Source of the DNA: Pollutimonas sp963706785
GTDB lineage: Bacteria; Pseudomonadota; Gammaproteobacteria; Burkholderiales; Burkholderiaceae_B
NCBI GenBank assembly: GCA_963706785.1
Contig: CAVPNJ010000003.1
Location: 62,001-126,000 of the forward strand
Length of the DNA stretch: 64,000 nucleotides
Direction: 5' to 3'
Shown here piece after piece: positions 36,081-44,025 of the stretch; position 1 is the stretch's first letter, and every line of letters begins with the position of its first letter. Under the pieces are notes generated by a model. That model was not told the DNA's origin and did not search any database. It was given only the letters and a program-made list of their open reading frames with translations. The translations under genes and the position numbers were made by a program.

Positions 36081-37251
36081 TACCCACTCGCTCCGTCAAG
36101 CGCGCTTTTTGTAGTTCAGCAAGTACTTCTTGCTTGTGTTCGCCAAGTTCGGGGGGGCGACGCAGTATGCCCGCCGTCCGCGAGTCGAAGCGTACCGGTG
36201 ACACGAAGGTGCGCGTGACTGCGCCATTGGGAAGCTCAAGCGGTTGCACCCACTCCATGTGGTCGACCTGTGGGTCGGCCAGAACATCAGAGTAATTGTT
36301 GATGGGTGCGCAAGGCACCCCCGCTTCCCGGAAGCGAGCCAGCCAAGTTTCCGCAGCCTCCGAAATGAAGATGTTCTCGAGGATTACGCGTAACGCATCC
36401 TGGTTCGTCGCCCGATCTGTAGTATTGACGAAGCGTTCGTTTTGAAAAAGATCTTCCCGACCGACGACGGCGCACACGGCTTTCCAAAGCGAATTGTTGC
36501 CCGCCGCCATGCCAAAATAGCCATCCTTGCAGCGAAACACTTGGTAGGGAGCGTTGCGTGGGTGGGCAGAGCCAAGCTTGACTGGATCTTCGCCGGTGCC
36601 AAAATACTGAGACGTTTGCAGTGCGGCGATGCCCAGCGTAGCCCCTAGCATTGAGACGTCGATATGCGTACCCTCGCCGTCGGCTTCGGCCTTACGGAGT
36701 GCCGTTGAAACCGAGAATGCGGCGTATAGGCCTGCCGTAAAATCGCACACGGGCACACCGCACTTGACGGGGGCTCCGTCAGGTTCGCCGGTGACGCTCA
36801 TGAGGCCGCTCATTGCTTGCAAGGTAAGGTCGAAACCGCCTTCCTGGCTGCGCGGACCGCTTTGACCATACGCAGAGATCGAGCAGTAAACCAGGCGCGG
36901 GTTAAGCGCTCGCATGGCGGTATAGCCCAGCCCGAGGCGGTTCATGACACCGGGCCGGTTATTTTCTATCAATACGTCGGCTTGGGATATCAGCTGTTCT
37001 GCAATCTGGCGATCGTTTTCATTCTTCAGATCGAGCGTCACAGATCGCTTGTTGCGATTCAGCGATGCGAAGTTTTCGCTGTAGCCATCCGTAATGGGAG
37101 ACCAGCTTCGCAAGGTGTCGCCCCCGCCGGGTGACTCGATCTTCACCACATCTGCGCCCATGTCGGCTAGTAGCATCCCGCAGAACGGGCCCGCTGCTAC
37201 GTTGCAGATTTCGATAACCCGTACGCCCTTAAGCGTTGATTCTTGATTCAT
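36073..37251 (-). CDS. CaiB/BaiF family (class III) CoA-transferase
   Basis: The 392-residue class III CoA-transferase has VIEICNVAAGPFCGMLLADMG, VKIESPGGGD, NRNKRSVTLDL and catalytic Asp170 in VPVCDFTAGLYAA (equivalent to Asp169 of formyl-CoA transferase). It moves CoA between carboxylic acids. The family includes the succinyl-CoA:3-sulfinopropionate CoA-transferase of 3-mercaptopropionate users, fitting the thiol dioxygenase five genes downstream. AGGAG precedes ATG 37251, which overlaps the IclR stop (ATGA). Confidence 0.9.
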   Translation of the reverse strand: MNQESTLKGVRVIEICNVAAGPFCGMLLADMGADVVKIESPGGGDTLRSWSPITDGYSENFASLNRNKRSVTLDLKNENDRQIAEQLISQADVLIENNRPGVMNRLGLGYTAMRALNPRLVYCSISAYGQSGPRSQEGGFDLTLQAMSGLMSVTGEPDGAPVKCGVPVCDFTAGLYAAFSVSTALRKAEADGEGTHIDVSMLGATLGIAALQTSQYFGTGEDPVKLGSAHPRNAPYQVFRCKDGYFGMAAGNNSLWKAVCAVVGREDLFQNERFVNTTDRATNQDALRVILENIFISEAAETWLARFREAGVPCAPINNYSDVLADPQVDHMEWVQPLELPNGAVTRTFVSPVRFDSRTAGILRRPPELGEHKQEVLAELQKARLTERVGNE

Positions 37252-38039
37252 TTGTTCTCCTGCTTGGTTGAGACCGTGATGCCGAAGTAGCCGCCGCGGT
37301 AGCCCATGTGTGCCGAAAGCTGCCGGGCTGTGTTTTGTACGAGGGGGGCGTATTCCGCCATTTTTTCAGTGGTGAGCCGCTCGAGCGGCCCGGAAATGCC
37401 TAGGGCTGCGACGACTTTATCAAGACCGTTAAACACGGGCGCTGCAATGCCGCCAATACCCAGACGCCACTCGCCCCGATTGATGGCATAGCCGATGCGG
37501 GCAACGTCGGACAATTCTTGTTTGATCGCAGCCAACGACACGTGAGTGTCTTCGGTGTGTTTGCGAATCGCTTCGGCGTAATGTTCGATGTAGTCGGGGG
37601 TCTGGAAGGCAAGCAAGGCCTTGCCAGTAGCGACCGCATAGGCAGGGGCTCGACCCCCCACCGTTGAATACGCCAATAGGGGCTGCGGGCTGTCGATTTT
37701 GTCGATATAAACGACGTCCAACCCGTCGAGAACGGATAGGTGAACGGTTTCGCCCGTTTTGGGTGCGAGTTCGCGCATGAAGGGCGGCGCCACGCGGCGG
37801 ACGTCCATACTTGCCAATTGCCGGGCACCGAGCTCGAACATTTTAAGCGTGCACACATACGCCCCGGTGCTGGGGTCGCGGCGCACATAACCCGCGTGAG
37901 CCAGCGACTGCAATGTGCGGTGCGTATTGCTGCGAGTTAATCCGACCTCGGCCGCGATCTGTTCAAGGGTATGAGCCTCGCCATCGAGACGGCTGATGGT
38001 TTCGAGCACCATAAGGCCTTTGAGTAAGGTTTTATCCAC
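37248..38039 (-). CDS. IclR-family regulator
   Basis: The 263 residues have an N-terminal winged HTH (LMVLETISRLDGEAHTLEQI; LTRSNTHRTLQSLAHAGYV) and an IclR effector domain (VHLSVLDGLDVVYIDKIDS; ALGISGPLERLT). It is the first gene of the operon and is translationally coupled to the CoA-transferase gene. A dyad at 38059-38074, 20 bases before its start, is a plausible autoregulatory operator. The effector is probably a pathway acid or CoA ester. Confidence 0.92.
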   Translation of the reverse strand: MDKTLLKGLMVLETISRLDGEAHTLEQIAAEVGLTRSNTHRTLQSLAHAGYVRRDPSTGAYVCTLKMFELGARQLASMDVRRVAPPFMRELAPKTGETVHLSVLDGLDVVYIDKIDSPQPLLAYSTVGGRAPAYAVATGKALLAFQTPDYIEHYAEAIRKHTEDTHVSLAAIKQELSDVARIGYAINRGEWRLGIGGIAAPVFNGLDKVVAALGISGPLERLTTEKMAEYAPLVQNTARQLSAHMGYRGGYFGITVSTKQENK

Positions 38040-38058
38040 CGACTTCCTATATGTTGGT

Positions 38059-38074
38059 ATTCCAATCTTAGAAT
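38059..38074. promoter_or_regulatory. candidate IclR operator ATTCCAATCTTAGAAT
   Basis: Near-perfect dyad ATTCCAA-TC-TTAGAAT (six of seven positions pair), 20 bases upstream of iclR and 257 bases before the divergent Bug receptor. A related half-site, ATCTTAGGAAA, lies at 38304-38314, directly before that receptor. The rest of the 290-base gap shows no gene. Confidence 0.4.
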
Positions 38075-38330
38075 CTTACCTGATTTCCGCTTTGGGCTGA
38101 ATCAGTCTTATCGGGCATGGGAAGACACCGTCCGTAGGTCATGCTTTATTGGTTTCAGGGTTAACACCTATAAGCCTTTAGGAAAGCGTAGTTCCTAGCA
38201 TAGATAAAAAGCGAACCGGCTCAAAAAGACCTATCTCATCCGTGCTGAAAATCATGGTATATATATCTCCGTAAAAAATCAAATAATAGAATCATTGTCC
38301 TATATCTTAGGAAATCGAAAGGAGGTAGTT

Positions 38331-39299
38331 ATGAATAGAATCGTTCAACGTTGGCTCGCTGGCATCGCGCTGGCCGTTAGTACGTCTGTCGCAGCAGCAG
38401 GTTCGTGGCCGGCGTCACCGGTCCGCATGATCGTCCCGTATCCTCCGGGCGGCGCCACAGATTTTTCTGCGCGCGTCTACGGGGCGGAGCTCGGCAAAAT
38501 TTTGGGTCAACCCGTTGTCGTCGAAAACAAGGCGGGTGCTGCAGGCGAGATCGGCGCGCAGTTTGCTGCCAGTGCGCAGCCCGACGGCTACACACTTTTG
38601 CTAGGCGCATTGGGAAGTTTGGCTATTAATTCGCTTCTGCCATCAAAGAAGCAGCAGTACGAGTTTCCTACTGCTTTTGAGGGCATTTCTTTGGCCACGT
38701 CCACCCCGCTGGCTCTCGTCGTCCGGACCGGCCTTCCCGTCAACAACGTCCAAGAACTCATCGCTCTCGCGAAAAAAAATAAAGGCCAGCTTACTTACGG
38801 GTCAGCCGGCTACGGCTCATCACAGCACATGGTGGGCGAAAAATTCCAATTGGCGACAGGTATTAAATTGCTGCACGTGCCCTACAAAGGCAGCGGGCCG
38901 GCACTGCAAGATCTGATGGGCGGGCAGGTCGACATGGTGTTCGAGACCATGCCTGCGCTAATGGGGAATGTGAAAAGCGAGAAGCTTCGCTTTATCGGTG
39001 TCACCACTAAAGAGCGTGCAAAATCATTACCCCGAATCGCGACCCTGCACGAACAGGGCGTGACAAACTTCGACATCAATACGCGTTACGTATTGCTTGC
39101 TCCCAAGGGCACGCCCAAGGAAATTCTTTCGAAGTTGTCCGACGCGATGAAACAGGCGGCGCAGGTAGCGGCTGTGCAGGACGCCATGGCCGGACAGGGC
39201 GCGCTTGCGGTACCTTCTTCGCCTGGGGACACTGACTCTGCGCTTTCCGCTGAAGTGGCCATTTGGGCTGACGTCGTCAGCAACGCCGACCTCAAGTAA
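38331..39299 (+). CDS. Bug/TctC-type solute receptor
   Basis: The 322-residue receptor has a Sec signal (IVQRWLAGIALAVSTSVAAAG), then RMIVPYPPGGATDFSARVY (canonical PPGG loop), VENKAGAAGEIGAQFAA and LLHVPYKGSGPALQDLMGG. A nearly ideal Shine-Dalgarno (AAGGAGG) lies before ATG 38331. It diverges from the IclR operon, so it is the natural candidate for capturing that pathway's acid. No permease genes adjoin. Confidence 0.93.
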   Translation: MNRIVQRWLAGIALAVSTSVAAAGSWPASPVRMIVPYPPGGATDFSARVYGAELGKILGQPVVVENKAGAAGEIGAQFAASAQPDGYTLLLGALGSLAINSLLPSKKQQYEFPTAFEGISLATSTPLALVVRTGLPVNNVQELIALAKKNKGQLTYGSAGYGSSQHMVGEKFQLATGIKLLHVPYKGSGPALQDLMGGQVDMVFETMPALMGNVKSEKLRFIGVTTKERAKSLPRIATLHEQGVTNFDINTRYVLLAPKGTPKEILSKLSDAMKQAAQVAAVQDAMAGQGALAVPSSPGDTDSALSAEVAIWADVVSNADLK

Positions 39300-39356
39300 G
39301 TTCGTTTACTGCATAGCTTATTGCTTGCCGGCGGCAAATAGACAAGCGCACGATGC

Positions 39357-39400
39357 CAACAAAAAGGCCTGAGCCCGGTAATGCACCGGCGTCAGGCCTT
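39357..39400 (-). terminator. terminator for the minus-strand small gene pair
   Basis: The hairpin AAGGCCTGA (39364-39372) / TCAGGCCTT (39392-39400) has an inner CCGG/CCGG stem. Read on the minus strand it is followed by TTTTTGTT (39358-39365). It lies 41 bases past the stop of the 37-residue gene, and may also end the plus-strand Bug receptor transcript. Confidence 0.75.
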
Positions 39401-39440
39401 ATAGCTCTAGCTTTACTGCCCAGCTTGTGGGCTCAGTGTA

Positions 39441-39554
39441 TTAAGCGGCTTTTTTCAGCGATTTTTTCAGCGCTTTGATTTTGCTTTCATGCTTGTCTAC
39501 TTTGCCTTGACGAGCCTTGATTTTTTGCTTGATCGATTTAACGTTCTTGGACAT
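39441..39554 (-). CDS. 37-residue lysine-rich helical protein
   Basis: ATG 39554 with AGGAAAA eight bases upstream encodes 37 residues: SKNVKSIKQKIKARQGK, then HESKIKALKKSLKKAA. Fifteen are lysines and one is arginine, with heptad-spaced Val/Ile/Leu, so a basic amphipathic helix or short coiled coil is likely. It would bind nucleic acid, membrane or an acidic partner. It follows the ribbon-helix-helix gene by 23 bases and precedes a terminator, so the pair forms its own unit. No named family is known to me. Confidence 0.7.
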   Translation of the reverse strand: MSKNVKSIKQKIKARQGKVDKHESKIKALKKSLKKAA

Positions 39555-39577
39555 GCTGTTTTCCTTACTGACTTGGC

Positions 39578-39757
39578 CTATTCAATGGATTTATGCTTTT
39601 TCATAAATTCACGAATAAATAGCCTGATTTCACGAGCGGCGGTGGTATCCAGTTGTTCACATAACTGTGAAAACTGTTCGCGCTCGGCGGTGCTGATGCG
39701 AATCAGCAGCTGACTATCTTTTTTATTAAGCTTGGTTTTAGTGGGTTTGTCTGACAT
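39578..39757 (-). CDS. 59-residue ribbon-helix-helix-like DNA-binding protein
   Basis: ATG 39757 to TAG 39578 gives 59 residues. A basic arm (SDKPTKTKLNKKD) is followed by a beta strand (SQLLIRIS), helix A (TAEREQFSQLCEQLD) and helix B (TAAREIRLFIREFMKKH), the arrangement of MetJ/Arc/CopG proteins. Such proteins bind DNA as dimers through the strand and often autoregulate. A tandem 10-bp repeat sits 40-60 bases upstream. It pairs with the lysine-rich gene downstream. Antitoxin, transcription repressor or chromosome-associated roles are all possible. Confidence 0.7.
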   Translation of the reverse strand: MSDKPTKTKLNKKDSQLLIRISTAEREQFSQLCEQLDTTAAREIRLFIREFMKKHKSIE

Positions 39758-39796
39758 CTGAAATACTCAAGAAAACTAAAGCTTAAATGGAAAAGA

Positions 39797-39817
39797 TATA
39801 TGCATTGTATATGCATT
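39797..39817. promoter_or_regulatory. tandem TATATGCATT repeat, candidate RHH operator
   Basis: Two exact copies of TATATGCATT (39797-39806 and 39808-39817) start 11 bases apart, one helical turn, each centred on palindromic ATGCAT. They lie 40 bases upstream of the ribbon-helix-helix gene, where an autoregulatory site is expected. Binding is inferred. Confidence 0.55.
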
Positions 39818-39838
39818 TCTAAGTGAAGGCAAGGATCG

Positions 39839-39877
39839 CGCTTTCGGCCGGGGGTGTGAGTCCACTTGCCGAAAGCG
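39839..39877 (-). terminator. 10-bp perfect stem downstream of Bug receptor
   Basis: CGCTTTCGGC (39839-39848) and GCCGAAAGCG (39868-39877) form a perfect 10-bp stem just after the stop of the minus-strand Bug gene at 39899. There is no clear T-tract, so it may be a rho-type or stabilising hairpin ending the GntR-linked operon. Confidence 0.55.
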
Positions 39878-39898
39878 TCGAGCAGCTACGATTGGCAA

Positions 39899-40885
39899 TT
39901 ATTCGATCTTGATTCCGGCGCGATCGATGACTCCGGTCCATTTCTTTACTTCGGCATTGACCAGGGTCTTGAACTCCGCAGGGGAGCTCGCCACGACTTC
40001 TACACCTTGCTTGTTGAATTTATCGATCACGTCTTTTTCGTGCAGCATCTTGACCATGCCTGCATTCACCTTCTTGATGATATCGCTGGGTGTGCCGGCT
40101 GGCGCCTGCATGCCGAACCAGACCGAGACTTCGTACCCGGGCACCCCGGCTTCGGCTACCGTGGGGATCTTCGGCAGCAGAGGTGCTCGCTTAGTCCCAG
40201 TTGCTGCCAGTGCATTCAGCTTGCCGGCAGTGATATTGGGATAGACGTTCGGAAGGTTATCGAACAAGACGTCGATATCTCCTGCCAGCAACGCCGTAAC
40301 CGCAGGTGCACTGCCTTTGTAAGGAATGTGGGTCATCTTGGTGCCTGTCAGCTCTAGAAAGAGCTCCATCGACAGATGATTCGATGAGCCCGAGCCGGTG
40401 GATCCGTAGTTGATCTTGCCTGGGTTGGCCTTGGCATAGCTGATGAACTCTTTTACGCTCTTGAATTGGGAGTCGGCCCGTACAGTAAGGATGTTCTGCG
40501 TACTGCCTGCCCAGACCACGGGCTCGAAATCCTTAAGTGCGTCATAAGGCATTTTTTCCCGATATAGCCCCGGTAGTGCCGAGAACGGCAGGGGCGTGAT
40601 TAGCAGGGTATAGCCGTCTGGCTTGGACTGGGCCACCATCGTGTTGCCGATCAGGGTATTGCCTCCGGGTTTGTTCTCGACGACTACGGACTGTTTCCAT
40701 GCCTTGGTCAAATATTCGCTGGCGGTTCGGGCCAAAGTGTCATTGAAGCCTCCTGGGGTATAAGGCACGACAATGCGCACGGGTTTGTTGGGATACGATT
40801 CCGCTGTGTCTGCCGACACCGGGCTTATCGATGCCAGTGCCAGGCTGACTCCACCCAGTAGTAAAGTTAATTTTCTAGTGTTCAT
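39899..40885 (-). CDS. Bug/TctC-type solute receptor
   Basis: The 328-residue receptor has a Sec signal (LTLLLGGVSLALASISPVSA), RIVVPYTPGGFNDTLARTA, VENKPGGNTLIGNTMVA and MTHIPYKGSAPAVTALLAG. GAGGAGA precedes ATG 40885. It is the last gene of the minus-strand operon headed by the GhrB-like dehydrogenase, so it probably captures the hydroxy- or sugar-acid that the operon degrades. An orphan receptor: no TctA/B is present. Confidence 0.93.
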   Translation of the reverse strand: MNTRKLTLLLGGVSLALASISPVSADTAESYPNKPVRIVVPYTPGGFNDTLARTASEYLTKAWKQSVVVENKPGGNTLIGNTMVAQSKPDGYTLLITPLPFSALPGLYREKMPYDALKDFEPVVWAGSTQNILTVRADSQFKSVKEFISYAKANPGKINYGSTGSGSSNHLSMELFLELTGTKMTHIPYKGSAPAVTALLAGDIDVLFDNLPNVYPNITAGKLNALAATGTKRAPLLPKIPTVAEAGVPGYEVSVWFGMQAPAGTPSDIIKKVNAGMVKMLHEKDVIDKFNKQGVEVVASSPAEFKTLVNAEVKKWTGVIDRAGIKIE

Positions 40886-40923
40886 GATTGTCTCCTCGAC
40901 CCAGAGGCCGTGTTGTTATGTAT

Positions 40924-42072
40924 CTAGAATTTCACGACGTATCCCGGTCCATCGATCACCGGAAAATCTTTGAATATGGATTCATCTACTTCCACGCCCA
41001 GGCCAGGGCCAGACGGTGGTTCGACACAGCCGTCTTCGCCAATGGAGAAAGTCGGGCCGAACATGTCGCGGAATGGATTGAAGTGCGAGACGCAGGCTTC
41101 GAAATAGCCTGAATTCTCGGTTGCTGCGAGAAAGTGCAGCGTCGCCGCATGGTTCAGGCCGGTTGCCGAACTGTGTGCGTTGATCGGAATGCGAAAGGCC
41201 GAGGCCATTGCGGCGATTCGGACGGCTTCCGTAATGCCGCCTGTCTTGGATAGATCTGGTTGCCAAACCTGCACAGCGCCAGCTTCGAGCATTTGGGCAA
41301 ACTCGAACCGCATGAAGTGGTTCTCGCCGGCGGCCAAAGGGACCAGTGGCGTAATCTTGCAAGCTTCTCGATAAGAGGCGAAATCGTTGCAGGCAAACGG
41401 TTCTTCAAGCCAGCCGGCCTGGATGTCCGCCAGCACGGGCATGACTCGCCGCGCCTGCGCAATGGTGTAGGCGGTATTCGCGTCCGTCAGGATGTCGATG
41501 TCGTCGCCAACCATTTTGCGAACATGCAGACAACGCGCAATGTCATCCTTGACCGTATCGCCAATACGCAGCTTGATGGCTCGATAGCCCTGATCAATGT
41601 ATGACTTCGCCTCATCGGCCAGGGCCTGCGCTGGCTGGTAGCCCAAAGCTATGCCGCCTGCATATGCAGGTAGGCGTCTGCGCGACCCGCCCAGCAATTC
41701 ATACAGCGGCATGTTGGCGGCTTTTCCTCGAATGTCCCACAAGGCCATGTCGATTCCCGACAATGCAAGGGCAGCGCCGGCGCCCAGGCCGTGGCTCGAA
41801 AACTGCATGCGGTGCACCCGTTGCCATGCACCGACAACGTCGGTGGCGGACATGCCGACCAGTAGGGGGGAAAGCGTGTTGTGGATGTGACTGACAATGG
41901 CGCCAGGGCTGCGACCTGGATGCGATTCACCGTAGCCTGTAATGCCTTCCGACGTCTCGACGCGAACGACGATGGCATCGCGCTTCAAGGTGCTGCCGAC
42001 GCCCATGGTGACGGTCTTGCCCTTAGGTAATTGGTAGGAAAGGGGAATGGCGGTGATACGGGTGATTTTCAT
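40924..42072 (-). CDS. mandelate racemase/muconate-lactonizing family enzyme
   Basis: This 382-residue enolase-superfamily enzyme has an N-terminal capping domain and a barrel with metal ligands Asp197 (LTDANTAY), Glu223 (WLEEP) and Glu250 (AAGENH), His300 (INAHSS), and the base motif Lys167-Leu-Arg169. The second lysine of the usual KxK is arginine. The enzyme would abstract the alpha proton of a carboxylate, giving racemisation, dehydration or cycloisomerisation. AAGGATACCCA before ATG 42072 sets the start, which overlaps the preceding stop (ATGA). Confidence 0.88.
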   Translation of the reverse strand: MKITRITAIPLSYQLPKGKTVTMGVGSTLKRDAIVVRVETSEGITGYGESHPGRSPGAIVSHIHNTLSPLLVGMSATDVVGAWQRVHRMQFSSHGLGAGAALALSGIDMALWDIRGKAANMPLYELLGGSRRRLPAYAGGIALGYQPAQALADEAKSYIDQGYRAIKLRIGDTVKDDIARCLHVRKMVGDDIDILTDANTAYTIAQARRVMPVLADIQAGWLEEPFACNDFASYREACKITPLVPLAAGENHFMRFEFAQMLEAGAVQVWQPDLSKTGGITEAVRIAAMASAFRIPINAHSSATGLNHAATLHFLAATENSGYFEACVSHFNPFRDMFGPTFSIGEDGCVEPPSGPGLGVEVDESIFKDFPVIDGPGYVVKF

Positions 42073-43079
42073 TGGGTATCCTTGACTGCGTAGCATTCAC
42101 GATTGACGACGTTTTCTGGTTGTTCGCCGCGGATTAGCGCCAGCTGGGTCTCTACGGCCATCAAGCCCATGGCCCGTTCCGCATCCTGCGTAGTTCCGGC
42201 AAGGTGAGGAGTGAGCGCAACGCGTGGGTGGTCACGCAGCCTGCTATCCATGGGTAGCGGCTGGCTGGTGAATACGTCTAACGCGGCGCCTGAGATTTGG
42301 CCGGTTTCCAGCGCATGAATAAGATCAGTTTCATTGACCACGGCGCCCCGGGCCACATTGACCAGCACCAGGCCGGGCTTTGCACGTAAGAAAATATTTT
42401 GATTGATCATGCCGCGTGTCTGTTCGGTCAGTGGGCAGGCCAGCACGATGAAGTCACTGCGTTCAAACAGTGCTTCCAGCGTCAGGGCGGGGATGCCTTC
42501 TGGCAGACGGGAGGGACTGCGTGTATAGGCCGCAACACGCATGTCGAAGCCATTTGCCGCAATCTGCGCAATTCGCTTGCCGATAGCGCCAAAGCCTACG
42601 ATGCCTATAGCCCTACCGCGGAGTTCGAAGGTTGTCGAGGCAGCACTTTTTCGCTCGTTCCAATTGCCCTGACGCACCAGATTGTCAAAGAACCTGAAAC
42701 GGCGCGCGCTTTCCAGCATGGCGGTGATTGCGTACTCGGCAACAGCGTTGGCATTGACTTCGGGAGTGTTCGCGACGGGCAGGCCGTGTCGTGTCGCGCT
42801 GTCTACCGGGATGAAGTCCAAACCTACACCGTGGCGGACGACTCCGCACAATGTATTGGGGCTGTCGAATAGGTCGGGAGGCAGCTGCCTGCGGACGATG
42901 AGTCCTTGTGCATCCTTTATCTCATCGCGCAGCATTCGAATCGCGGCGTTAGCGTCCATGCTGGCGTCAAGTATCAACACTGATGCGGCATCGGCCAACT
43001 TTGCATGCGCTTCGGGATGAATGGCGTCGGTGAGTACGACTTTGGGCCGACTATCGATATGGTTCATAGCTGGCGCCAT
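42069..43079 (-). CDS. D-2-hydroxyacid dehydrogenase (SerA-like), catalytic Glu replaced by Gln
   Basis: The 336-residue D-isomer-specific 2-hydroxyacid dehydrogenase has NAD motif GIVGFGAIGKRIA (159-171), catalytic Arg244 (NVARGAVV) and His292 (TPHLAGTT). The glutamate of the family's DVFxxEP motif is Gln273 (DVFTSQP), a CAG codon one base from GAG. Activity may be lowered or the pH optimum shifted. It starts two bases after the HIBADH-type gene and overlaps the racemase-family gene by four bases. Confidence 0.88.
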   Translation of the reverse strand: MAPAMNHIDSRPKVVLTDAIHPEAHAKLADAASVLILDASMDANAAIRMLRDEIKDAQGLIVRRQLPPDLFDSPNTLCGVVRHGVGLDFIPVDSATRHGLPVANTPEVNANAVAEYAITAMLESARRFRFFDNLVRQGNWNERKSAASTTFELRGRAIGIVGFGAIGKRIAQIAANGFDMRVAAYTRSPSRLPEGIPALTLEALFERSDFIVLACPLTEQTRGMINQNIFLRAKPGLVLVNVARGAVVNETDLIHALETGQISGAALDVFTSQPLPMDSRLRDHPRVALTPHLAGTTQDAERAMGLMAVETQLALIRGEQPENVVNRECYAVKDTQ

Positions 43080-43081
43080 CG

Positions 43082-43993
43082 TTATTTTTTTGCGGCGGCC
43101 TCGAGGGCCGGCGAAGCAGAAAGATGATCAATCAGCGTGGGTACGGGCGATTGTTCAAGGCCGGCCTGTGCAGCTTCGGCGTATAGCTTTTTGATTGCGT
43201 CGGCCAGCGTGCCAGGGGCACCTTGTTCCGCGGCCATGGTGCAGTAGTAGCCCATGTCCTTCAATGCATTGGATACTGAGAAACGGAAACCCGAGGGGTC
43301 GTCAGATTCGATGTAGGGACGCAGCCGGTTCAGCACAACGCCTCCGCCGCCGCCGGCGGCCAGGATATCGCAGAATGTTTTCGGGTCGGTGCCGGTTAGG
43401 CGTGCGCATGCCGCGGCCTCGGCCAGGACGGCTGAGAATCCCAGCGACACATAGTTATGCAGCAACTTCATTTGGTGGCCGGAACCTACCGATCCTGCAT
43501 AGGCGATATTCTCAGCGTAGCTCTGCAGGACGGGTAGGCAGTTTTCATACACCTGGCGATCGCCGCCTACAAGCAGATTCAGCCGGCCTTCGGCGGCTTC
43601 CTTCGGCGTGCGCGTCATTGGGGCGTCCAGGAAGTGCGCCCCTGCGTCCTGAATTGCTTTGGCGATTTTGAGCGTCGAGGATGGTATGGCGGTGGAGCAG
43701 TCGATGACCGTGCTGCCCCGCCTTAAACCTTCGATTACACCTCCTTTCTGGAAGAGGACCTCTTCCACCTGAGGAGACCCCGTTACGCAAAGGATGACAA
43801 TATCGACCTTGGCGGCCAGCTCGGCCGCTTGCTGACTGACCTTGGCTCCGGCGGCGAGCAGCGTGTCCAGAGGCTGATTGCCTGGATGATCCAGTACGGT
43901 CAATGGAAAGCCGTTACGTAGCAGGCTCGCGGCAATACCGGAACCCATCAAACCTACGCCGATCAGCCCGATATTTGGTTTTTGTTCAGTCAT
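43082..43993 (-). CDS. HIBADH/tartronate-semialdehyde-reductase family dehydrogenase
   Basis: The 303-residue beta-hydroxyacid dehydrogenase has Rossmann motif GLIGVGLMGSGIA (9-21), substrate motif DAPMTRTPKEAAEG (123-136; usually DAPVSGG...) and catalytic Lys176 (GHQMKLLHNYV). The arginine-containing substrate loop departs from classic 3-hydroxyisobutyrate and tartronate enzymes, suggesting another 3-hydroxy acid. GGGGAG precedes ATG 43993. It lies in the operon between the aldehyde dehydrogenase and the SerA-like enzyme. Confidence 0.9.
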   Translation of the reverse strand: MTEQKPNIGLIGVGLMGSGIAASLLRNGFPLTVLDHPGNQPLDTLLAAGAKVSQQAAELAAKVDIVILCVTGSPQVEEVLFQKGGVIEGLRRGSTVIDCSTAIPSSTLKIAKAIQDAGAHFLDAPMTRTPKEAAEGRLNLLVGGDRQVYENCLPVLQSYAENIAYAGSVGSGHQMKLLHNYVSLGFSAVLAEAAACARLTGTDPKTFCDILAAGGGGGVVLNRLRPYIESDDPSGFRFSVSNALKDMGYYCTMAAEQGAPGTLADAIKKLYAEAAQAGLEQSPVPTLIDHLSASPALEAAAKK

Positions 43994-44025
43994 GGATATT
44001 CTCCCCTGGAATTATTCAGTGTTGT

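Noticed and set aside
39441..39757. Firm call of a toxin-antitoxin module
   Set aside because: The RHH fold fits an antitoxin, but the 37-residue lysine-rich partner matches no toxin family I know, so only a gene pair is reported.
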